Positions 46,801 through 55,700 of a stretch of 64,000 bases of DNA are shown piece after piece. The notes beneath the pieces were generated by a model that searched no databases, had not been told where the DNA came from, and saw only the letters and a program-made list of their open reading frames with translations. The translations under genes were made by a program, and so were the position numbers. The stretch spans positions 2,230,001-2,294,000 of the forward strand of contig CATNEN010000025.1 in NCBI GenBank assembly GCA_950097015.1, in the 5' to 3' direction. Source of the stretch: Macrostomum hystrix. Taxonomy: Eukaryota; Platyhelminthes; Macrostomidae. Every line of letters begins with the position of its first letter. The stretch's first letter is position 1.

Positions 46801-47864
46801 TACCTTCGCGTTTAGCTCTGTGCGCCTGCGCCAATCGGGCGTTCGGCACCTGCTCGAAGGCTTTCATAAAACTGGAGACACTCAGCGGAGCAGCCGAGGC
46901 CGAGCTGGACGAGTACCGCGAGCTGGCGACGGAGATCTTCAACCGGTACAGCCCCAAGGATCAGCGAACTCAACAGGAGCTCGATCTGGAGGCAATGATG
47001 GAGGGGTGAGCGCTCGTTTCATCAATACAAATATTTTCCCAGATACTGACATTCACACAGGTGTGTACATCTGCCCAGTCTTTTTTATGGCCAGGCAGTG
47101 TACACCAATTGTGCCTTAATGTTAGCCTCAAGGGTGTAAATTGCATAACAAGCCACAAAGCCTTCATTTCGCCCCAAATGAATGTGGCCTAGCCTCGGAA
47201 TCGAGCTCAGGGACCTTGGTGCTAGTCGCAAACGCATTAAACGTTCTACCACTGACCCATTATCATTTATCAATGTTTTCATAACATCAGGGCACTTTGC
47301 TTATGTTCTAAAGCCACCTCAATCTCGCCGCACTAAGCCAAATTTAATTCTGATCAATCCTGAACCCTACCTCACCCCTTCACCATTTGGCCATGCAGCC
47401 ACCTCACTCCCCATCTTTCCATCGCCATTCCGTCCGTCCAATCCTGACCCTTAGCTAGTCCCTCCACTCGTGAGCCATGCAGCCACCTCACTCCCCATCT
47501 TTCCATCGCCATTCCGTCCGTCCAATCCTGACCCTTAGCTAGTCCCTCCACTCGTGAGCCATGCAGCCACCTCACTCCCCATCTTTCCATCGCCATTCCG
47601 TCCGTCCAATCCTGACCCTTAGCTAGTCCCTCCACTCGTGAGCCATGCAGCCACCTCACTCCCGAATTTCCGATCGATATCACAGCTTAGTTGAGCGCGT
47701 CCATCTCACCGTTTTACAGAGAGAGCAAGATCCCAATCTGCATTGTGACGGGACAGGCCATCACCAGTTATCAGTTCTGGATGTGTCCGATGTGCAAGCA
47801 CAGCGCTGGCGAGAACGAGATTGCCCGACTAAAGCACTGCCCTCTGTGCCACAATGTCATCTGA
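40879..47864 (+). CDS. WDR35: WDR35 / IFT121, intraflagellar transport A subunit
   Basis: Exons: 40879-40902, 41517-41634, 41736-42154, 42350-43246, 43321-43484, 44223-44718, 45067-45783, 45881-46021, 46497-46716, 46816-47005, 47720-47864. They sum to 3531 bases, 1176 residues, close to human WDR35 (~1170-1180). All phases agree. The first exon is 24 nt (MFVYLSKK) and joins to [10 protein letters not shown], matching the conserved N-terminus. WD-repeat signatures include [37 protein letters not shown] and LTFFDLD, forming two N-terminal propellers. A TPR-like helical region follows ([13 protein letters not shown]-type, [23 protein letters not shown]). The C-terminus has a CxxC-x14-CxxC zinc motif (C1151, C1154, C1169, C1172). 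The protein is a peripheral IFT-A subunit for retrograde ciliary transport. The exon 4 donor is GTCGGC, weaker than the others. A polyA signal follows at 48088. Confidence 0.96.
43540..44162. repeat. 19-20-bp GAAAGAATGTAGGATTATC array in WDR35 intron 5
   Basis: About 33 units with variants (GCAAGAATGTAGG, GAAAGATTAAAGG, GACTATAGGATTAAC). It fills most of the intron between 43485 and 44222. Confidence 0.94.
44815..44985. repeat. 21-bp array in WDR35 intron 6
   Basis: Eight units of AGGATACGGGGTAGGAGACTG (here 21 bp; the variant carries GAGAATACGG). Confidence 0.92.
46140..46470 (-). mobile_element. SINE copy in WDR35 intron 8, antisense
   Basis: A full-length-looking reverse copy. It begins with GGGCTGTGGGCACTATACCT and AAATTCTGCCCATTTCGCTG, continues with CACACAGGTGTGTACATCAG and TCTCATCGTCAGGCAGTGTA, and ends with CCGCGGAATCGAGCTCAGGG, CCTTGGTGCGAGAGGCATAT and ACCGCTCTGCAACTCACT (A-box region). 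It ends only about 25 bp before exon 9. Confidence 0.9.
47036..47268 (-). mobile_element. SINE copy in WDR35 intron 10, antisense
   Basis: Shorter reverse copy lacking the distal 3' part. It contains CACACAGGTGTGTACATCTG, AGGCAGTGTACACCAATTGT, AAATTGCATAACAAGCCACA, GGAATCGAGCTCAGGGACCT and TGGTGCTAGTCGCAAACGCA. Confidence 0.87.
47385..47665. repeat. 84-bp array in WDR35 intron 10, GCAGCCACCTCACTCC core
   Basis: A little over three near-identical 84-bp units. Each starts GCCATGCAGCCACCTCACTC, continues CCCATCTTTCCATCGCCATT and CCGTCCGTCCAATCCTGACC, and ends CTTAGCTAGTCCCTCCACTC. This is the longest unit in the window. It lies shortly before the acceptor of the last WDR35 exon (47720). Confidence 0.93.
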
Positions 47865-48087
47865 GCATCAATGAGCTTTGCTTACCTGGTTTAAACAGCT
47901 TCACGTTTTGAGTCGTTTCACTTCACTTCTTTTTTATAAATTGTCCTAGAAATGAAAAGTGCAACATTTTTGTTTTTTGTTTTGCCGTAAATTACGCTTA
48001 AAAAGAGAACAATGATTGTGATAATACAAACACTGACTTGGTTCAAGAATCTGTCCTTAACAACAGACACATAAAGAGAGCCTTTTA

Positions 48088-48093
48088 AATAAA
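48088..48093 (+). terminator. Polyadenylation signal AATAAA, WDR35
   Basis: AATAAA about 224 bp after the WDR35 stop codon, followed by T-rich DNA. Further AATAAA motifs occur near 48215 and 48258, so the actual site is uncertain. Confidence 0.45.
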
Positions 48094-48716
48094 AAGGTCC
48101 AATAATTTAAATATAACTTCTTTAATACTTTTACCTGGTACACTGCACATTGCATTTGTAACAAGTCTATATTTTTTATTTTAAATCGAGTGTTTTAAAA
48201 CCTGAAAGTTTATTGAAATAAAAATCATTAGCATATTGTAGCTCGTACAAAGGCATGAGCAATAAAACAAAATACTGTGTTAAATAACATAGTAGCAATT
48301 TCACAAGCAATACGAAAGTTAAAATCGCTGAAACTAATTACAGAAATTTACTGAAGAGAATTACAAATGGAATTATAATGCGGAATTCGCAGTTTGATGT
48401 AAGGACTGCTTGTGATTGGCTAGAAGCCAGCCTCCAATTATGGGGTGGGTGGTGGCCAGCTCGATTGGGATTGGTTAGAAGAAGATTGGTTAGGATTCAT
48501 TAGAAAAAATCGAGAATTTTCTTTTTACGAGCTAAATATCTAGAGCCATTATGCACATTATAATTATATTTTACATCATCTTTACGAATCGGATAAATAC
48601 CAACACAATTATTAAGTGATTTGGATATCTACATGTCCAGGTATGTAGGGTATGATGGAAATCATTAATGTTGTTTTCCGACACCAATTCGTTCAGAGTT
48701 CGCATTTTTACTGGTA

Positions 48717-48722
48717 TTTATT
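48717..48722 (-). terminator. Polyadenylation signal AATAAA, membrane-protein gene
   Basis: TTTATT on the + strand reads AATAAA in the gene's direction, about 50 bp beyond the stop codon at 48773. Confidence 0.5.
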
Positions 48723-48772
48723 ATAAGTTTGACAGAGTACTGACTGACGGATTTCAATTTGTAAAGTTTTCT

Positions 48773-49366
48773 TCAAACTGGGGTTGGCTTAGCAGTTCTG
48801 CAATTGCTGGCTCCTTTCTCACTTTGATCCGGCCATTTTCTTGCCGACAATGACGTCATCGATTCTGATGATGCAACCAATGACGCAATCGATGATGTGA
48901 TCGATTCTGTTGGCGTAGTCGAGTAGCAGCTGGTGTCGACGGCGCCATAGGTCGGCCGGTGCTGCCGATTGGTGCAGCCGTGGTCGAAGCCGCTGCTCGA
49001 TGATACCGATTTGAGCAGGCGAGAATTCGGCGACGATAAAGAAGACAACGGCGAATGCGGCTGAGTGGCTAGAGGCGGCAGCGCCCAACGCCGACTGATT
49101 AGCCAGACGACCAGGAAGGCGCCGGTGAGGCCGCAGAGCAGGCTGCCAGTCAGGAGCAGCATGCTGAGGCAGCCAGCGTCGCAGTCACCGGCTAGGCAGC
49201 CGACAAAGCCAACGGTTGAGTTGAAATGCGCAGCGCAGGCAGGACAGATCATGAGCCAGCACGGCGGCGGAGGCGGAGTTGATGTCGGCGACGGCGACAG
49301 TGACGAAGAGAATCGCATTGTTGTGATGTTAGCAGTCGCTGTTGGATTCCACCAGTGAAAGTACAT
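48773..49366 (-). CDS. Unrecognised single-pass membrane protein, 197 residues
   Basis: An ATG-initiated open frame on the reverse strand with GC-rich, coding-like composition inside an AT-rich region. The N-terminal part (about 1-67) has a Ser/Pro-rich segment, a run of five Pro, six Cys (36, 41, 44, 57, 62, 66) and two N-glycosylation sequons (NIT at 13, NST at 49), which fits an extracellular cystine-rich module. Residues about 68-90 (MLLLTGSLLCGLTGAFLVVW) form one transmembrane helix stopped by SRRW. The ~105-residue tail is rich in Ser/Thr and Pro and would be cytoplasmic. There is no clear cleavable signal peptide, so the start may lie in an unseen upstream exon. I do not recognise the family. 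An AATAAA follows closely. Confidence 0.55.
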   Translation of the reverse strand: MYFHWWNPTATANITTMRFSSSLSPSPTSTPPPPPCWLMICPACAAHFNSTVGFVGCLAGDCDAGCLSMLLLTGSLLCGLTGAFLVVWLISRRWALPPLATQPHSPLSSLSSPNSRLLKSVSSSSGFDHGCTNRQHRPTYGAVDTSCYSTTPTESITSSIASLVASSESMTSLSARKWPDQSEKGASNCRTAKPTPV

Positions 49367-50849
49367 TTATCAGTATTTTAGGACAGAAATATGCGCAATG
49401 GCATTGATACTTCCGAACCGTCTGTTTACGTTTGACGGATTGTGCTCACAAAATTTTCTAATAATAAACTGGTCGAGCAGGTGACAGAATTGTTATTACG
49501 CAACAATCATTAATTAAATAACAGCTTATCAAACTGTAGGACAGCGAAAGTGTGATTAATTTCATATTCCTGTTATAAGCCTAGCGCATTATGTGGGCTG
49601 ACCCAAGAGCTCGCTTTGATAATGATAAAAGATAATAAATCTATTCAAACACGTATGAAATTAATTGCACGGTTGACCTAAATTACTATTAAACTTTTGT
49701 TGATAATCGTACGTGCCATATGCAGTTTACAGTGTATAATTTAATGTGGACAATGTACGCTAAGCTTGTACGTGGAGAGGAGAGGTGGAGACGAGGAGAG
49801 GTAAGAATTGCGAGTACTTTTGCTATGCTTGTGATCAATTTAAACTAAAACATTACCAATGAACGTCAGCCATAGTTTTAGCCCATTTTAAATTTTCTTA
49901 CTGTCCTACTCTTAGTAGGATAAAAAATAAGAAAAAAACGATTGACACTTTAGGAATCTGTAACTACCCAATTATTCAAGGTTATTGAACCTTATTTTTC
50001 GGCCAAATTAAAAAAATGTCAATCAAATGGAATAAAATGAGACAGGATTTTTAATAGACCACAGAGCAGGCGGTTCTCATTTGAAATTTAAGGCTTAATT
50101 GAAATCTACGTGACTGCAGGTAGCGAGGTAAAAATAATCCAAAGTCGTAGAAGTCAGACTCTATTGTTGCATCTTTGGTTTTTGTGCATGTGTGCGCGCT
50201 TCGCCGTACTAACAAATTTATTTCATATTAAATTTAATTAAATTCACTTCATTTAACTAATACATTATATTACAAAAATAAGACGCAAAGCCAAACTAGT
50301 CTACTAGTAGTAGTGCATTAAAGTAAAGGAAAGTAATTTTTTCAAAAACTTGCTGGACTAAAGTTACAAAATAAGTTTGATGGACTGCTAATCCATGATC
50401 CTGGGATGGCTGGATTAGCAATCCATCAGCAAGTATAGTTATTAAAGTTTTCTGAAGGACGAAAGCATAATATAGCCTCAATAATGTTTAGGCTTTGAAA
50501 TAAAATAAGGACCTTTTTCTGCATGCTAGAAATAAAACGATAAACACGTGCACTCTTTTTGAATTGGTGCGCAAATAATAATTGTCATTATAACGAGTTG
50601 ATCAGTAGAACACGATGAAAACAATGAAAAACTAGCTTATTTAGTTTGAAACAAATATTATATGTAAAGGCGTAGCAGTGTTCAACTTATTTACAAAGCA
50701 AAAAATTGCTATGGGTTACATTTATTGTATAATATCATATCTGCTCATTGTGCTGCGGCAATACCTAGGATAGTAGATATTACAGATCACATGGAATGAA
50801 AACAGAGGGTTATTTTATCTAGAAAAAAATCTGCGATCACAATTCTGCC
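49367..50849. other. AT-rich intergenic DNA, no gene seen
   Basis: No long open frame, SINE or array. It is the 5' flank of the membrane-protein gene. Confidence 0.4.
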
Positions 50850-51115
50850 GCCTGTGTTACATCTCTGTTACATCTGTGTTACATCATTGTTACATCATTG
50901 TTACATCTCTGTTACATCTGTGTTACATCATTGTTACATCTCTGTTACATCTCGGTTACATCTGTGTTACATCATTGTTACATCATTGTTACATCATTGT
51001 TACATCTCGGTTACATCTCTGTTACATCTCTGTTACATCTGTGTTACATCTGTGTTACATCAGTGTTACATCTCTGTTACATCTCTGTTACATCTGTGTT
51101 ACATCTGTGTTATTC
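50850..51115. repeat. 11-bp CTGTGTTACAT array, about 24 copies
   Basis: Units of 11 bp with two or three changing bases (CTGTG, CATTG, CTCTG, CTCGG, CAGTG) before TTACAT. Because 11 is not a multiple of 3, all three + frames are open; no protein is implied. Confidence 0.95.
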
Positions 51116-51579
51116 TCAGTTTTTATATACTGATAAAGTGACAAAGTGACTATGGGAATATAGAAGAACAGCAATTGGCCAATTCATGCTCTCCAACTTG
51201 AAGCCGATAATCAGAAAATCAATAAAATAAATTCAGTTGCTAAGCAACAATGGACCCATTTGAAATGGATAAATTCGTTACAACGAAAAACAAACATATT
51301 GTTTTATCGGAATTAAAATCTCAAAAATTATTGGATTGTCGGAGGATGTTACAGAAATAAAGTACTGATAAAGTTTGATAAATGTAACTACTTTTTAACC
51401 TAAGGGCACAATATAGATCGAATTTAGCTATATATAATTAGTTTTGTAGATGATAAATTAGGAACAACAATAAATAGGTACTTGATATGTTATTTATTTA
51501 AACAATAATTGCTATACTGACTAATATAATAACTATTGCAATTAAGTTAATTAAATAATAATATTTTAACCTCGGGTCA
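51116..51579. other. AT-rich unique DNA between two arrays
   Basis: No gene seen. Holds a TTTATT near 51494 that would be the first AATAAA downstream of the tankyrase stop on the reverse strand. Confidence 0.35.
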
Positions 51580-52735
51580 GGGACCTGAAATATTATGTAG
51601 GGATTGGGATAACTACCTGTCTAGTGGTGTAGGGATAGGGATAACTACCTGTCTAATGATGTAGGGATTGGGATAGCTACCTGTCTAATAATGTAGGGAT
51701 TGGGATAACTACCTGTCTAATGATGTAGGGATTGGGATAACTACCTGTCTAGTGGTGTAGGGATTGGGATAACTACCTGTCTAATGATGTAGAGATTGGG
51801 ATAGCTACCTGTCTAATGATGTAGGGATTGGGATAACTACCTGTCTAATGATGTAGGGATTGGGATAACTACCTGTCTAATGATCTAGGGATTGGGATAG
51901 CTACCTGTCTAATAATGTAGGGATTGGGATAACTACCTGTCTAATGGTGTAGGGATTGGGATAACTACCTGTCTAATGATGTAGGGATTGGGATAACTAC
52001 CTGTCTAATGGTGTAGGGATTGGGATAACTACCTGTCTAATGATGTAGGGATTGGGATAACTACCTGTCTAGTGGTGTAGGGATTGGGATAACTACCTGT
52101 CTAATGATGTAGGGATTGGGATAACTACCTGTCTAATAATGTAGGGATTGGGATAACTACCTGTCTAATGATGTAGGGATTGGGATAACTACCTGTCTAA
52201 TTATGTAGGGATTGGGATAACTACCTGTCTAATAATGTAGGGATTGGGATAGCTACCTGTCTAATTATGTAGGGATTGGGATAACTACCTGTCTAATAAT
52301 GTAGGGATTGGGATAGCTACCTGTCTAATTATGTAGGGATTGGGATAACTACCTGTCTAATAATGTAGGGATTGGGATAACTACCTGTCTAATGATGTAG
52401 GGATTGGGATAACTACCTGTCTAATGATGAAGGGATTGGGATAACTACCTGTCTAATGATGTAGGGATTGGGATAACTACCTGTCTAATAATGTAGGGAT
52501 TGGGATAGCTACCTGTCTAATTATGTAGGGATTGGGATAACTACCTGTATAATTATGTAGGGATTGGGATAACTACCTGTCTAATGATGTAGGGATTGGG
52601 ATAGCTACCTGTATTATGATTTAGGGATTGGGATAACTACCTGTCTAATGATGTAGTATTGGGATAACTACCTGTCTAATAATGTGGGGATTGGGATTAC
52701 TACCTGTTAAATGATGTAGGGATTCGGAGAGTGAA
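51580..52735. repeat. 32-bp array, about 36 copies, at the 3' end of tankyrase
   Basis: Units of 32 bp: TAATGATGTAGGGATTGGGA then TAACTACCTGTC. Variants include GTGGTG, ATAATG, ATTATG and ATAGCTACC, which partly alternate. The array ends about 30 bp before the tankyrase stop codon, so the tankyrase 3' UTR probably begins inside it. Confidence 0.96.
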
Positions 52736-52763
52736 TTATTGCTGAATAATAAATCAGAGAAAG

Positions 52764-55700
52764 TTAACCAGACATGTCCGGCCGCACAATGTGATAGGTG
52801 ACCAGATACTCGGGATAGGCCTGCTCGCCCCTGTAGATCACGTACTCGGCGAATGACAGGCCGCCAACCGACGGTCGCCCGATGATGGAATGATGCCCCG
52901 GCGGAGCGTGAGCTACCTTCATGGCGCTGAACTGCAGGAAAGACTTGCCCAGGCAGACCCTGCAGACGAGCATCTGGCGGGCGCATTGGTAGCAGGATTT
53001 GTCCCGGTGCGCTGGGCAGCCGGTGCCGCCACCGATGCCATAGACGTACTGATTGGATTTGGAAGAATTCTCAGCGAAGTAGATCCCGGCGCCGAACATA
53101 CCGCCAATGTAGGCGTGACGCTCGTCGAAGCCCTTCTGCACAATGGCCCCGACAAACGGGCTGCCGTGGAATAGCAGGCGCTCGTTCTGATTGCCGGCGT
53201 TCTCTTCGGCGATCTCGTGCCTGCGATGCGCGTAGCGCTCAAATAGGCGCTGATTTCGCACCTGAGAGTCGAGTCGATTGGTAAGCCGGTGAATAGTTTG
53301 CAGGTGGAATTGGACGATTAAAGCGCCAATGAAGGATTTTATTTAATTTATACTTTATTAAAATTAAAAAAATATATTTTCGAAGAATTGGGTAATATCA
53401 GCCTGATGGATTGGGTAATGAGCCTGAAGGATTGGGTAATATCAGCCTGAAGGATTGGGTAATATCAGCCTGAAGGATTGGGTAATATCAGCCTGAAGGA
53501 TTGGGTAATATCAGCCTGAAGGATTGGGTAATATCAGCCTGAAGGATTGGGTAATATCAGCCTGAAGGATTGGGTAATATCAGCCTGAAGGATTGGGTAA
53601 TATCAGCCTGAAGGATTGGGTAATATCAGCCTGAAGGATTGGGTAATTAGCACTAGGAGTCAAAATGTGAGCTAGGAAGGTCAAAGAGTGCGGATGAAGG
53701 ACTTGGACCATAGCATCAGTGAATCAGCTAAACAGGAAACTCAGAAAATCGGTTCTAAAGACTGCGTCCTTAAAAGGACAGGTTGAAAGTACACAACACT
53801 CACCTTTTGCACCTTCGATACTGCGTATCGCGAGAACACACCCCCGCAGTTGTCCCGATGCTCCCTGTAGGTGCTCTGCATCTGCTCCTCCACGGACTGG
53901 AACTCTGGATCGCTGTCTGCCAGATCAATGAGGATGGTAGCGTTCGCGGCACCCGGAGGGAAGACACCGCCGCTGGGAGCCATGGAGGGCGCGCCGACGC
54001 CGCCCAGATGACCCGATAGGCCACCAGGGTGGAAGCCGCCGCTGGCATGATAGCCGACTCCGCCACCAGTCACCGCCGCCGAGCCGTCCAGGTAGCCTCT
54101 GGCCAGCAGGTCGACTCCGGCTGGCGGACAGGCCGATCGCAGCCTCTCGATGCCCTTCAGAATGCGATGCCGATGCCCGAAGGCTGACACGCCAATCTCT
54201 TTGAGATCTTCGTGACCCATTTCAACTAGAACGTCGATGCCAATCTTTTCCTGCTCAAATGTGTCCACAAGCTCGTCCAGGTGGAGACTGCGCAGGAAAT
54301 TGCACACGCTCAACGGGCCGAGGTCGGGTGGACCGCCGGCGCCTCCGCCGTTAGCGCCGCCGCTGACGGCGTGCTGATGCAGCGGCACCGGGCTGGGACT
54401 TGCCGGTGCGTCCATCAGCAGCCCGGCTGCACCGTCGGCCATGGACAGCGCGGCCGCAGACGCTCCGCAGACAGGCGGCGGCTTCGGCACAGACAGCGGC
54501 GGGCTGTGCAAAGGCATTGCGTCCATCAGCAGCGCCCGAGCGTCGTCGGCGGAGCAGAGATCTAGGGCCGTCTGGCCTTCGTGATTGCGCAGGCAAACAT
54601 TGGCACCGTGGGCGAGAAGGAGGGCGCACACCTGCGAAATGACAAATTACAATGACCTAACAAGCATGACAATGACCTACCAAACATGACAATGACCTAC
54701 CAAACATGACAATGACCTACCAAACATGACAATGACCTACCAAACATGACAATGACCTACCAGGCATAACAATGACCTACCAAACATGACAATGACCTAC
54801 CAAACATGACAATGACCTATCAAACATAACAATGACCTACCAAACATGACAATGACCTTCCAAACATGACAATGACCTATCAAACATCACAATGACCTAC
54901 CAAACAGGGCAATGAACTACAGGGCGCAATGACCTAGATGACAACGACCTACAGGGCAATGAACTAGATGACAACGACCTACAGGGCAATGACCTTTATG
55001 GCAATGACCTAGAGGTGTGCGAGTCCAAACCTGAGTGCGACCCTTCTGGGCGGCCTCGTGCAGCGGACTGTAGCCCCACTTGTCCACAGCGTTGACATCG
55101 CCGCCGTGCCTAACTAGCAGGGCGGCAATGTCCACGTGGCCGTAGGAGCTGGCATTGTGCAGAGGTATTAGGCCGCCCCGATCCTGAGCGTTGACCTCGG
55201 CGCCCTGGGAGAGGAGATACTCGGCCACTTCGTAATTATTATAGCCAGCAGACAGGTGCAGCGGAGTAGAATTCCTGCCGGCCGTGTCTCGGCAGGAGAT
55301 GTTCTCAGGCGATACAAGGCGCTGCACCTTGGCCAGGTTGCCCTTCTTGGCGGCCTCCAGTAGGGCCTGATCTCCCCGCAGCAGATCGTAGATATCCGAC
55401 TCGGTGTCCTTCACCAGGTCGATCGGGGCGCAGCCGTCTCGATTCTTCTTAGCGGCATCGGCGCCATGTCTGAGCAGCAGTTTGCAGATTTCAAATTTTC
55501 CTTTAGCCGCAGCCTCGTGCAGCGGCGTGAACTTCCACAGGTCGGTGACGTTGACGCTGGCACCGCTGTGCAGTAGCAGTTCGGCAACTTTGGCGTGACC
55601 GTAGCTGCAGGCATTGTGCAATGGCACCAGGCCGCCTTTGTCCTTGGCGTGTACATCTGCTCCGTGCTGCAGCAGGAATTCAACAACAGACAGGCGATTG

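Larger units (their letters stand above)
47865..48772. other. Convergent intergenic region, 3' flanks of WDR35 and the membrane-protein gene
   Basis: AT-rich DNA with no gene. It holds the likely 3' UTRs of both flanking genes and polyadenylation signals on both strands. Confidence 0.45.

Noticed and set aside
51580-52735. Homing-endonuclease-like TAGGGATAAC motif in the 32-bp array
   Set aside because: The units read mainly GGGATTGGGATAACTACC; only a partial chance match and no endonuclease gene nearby.
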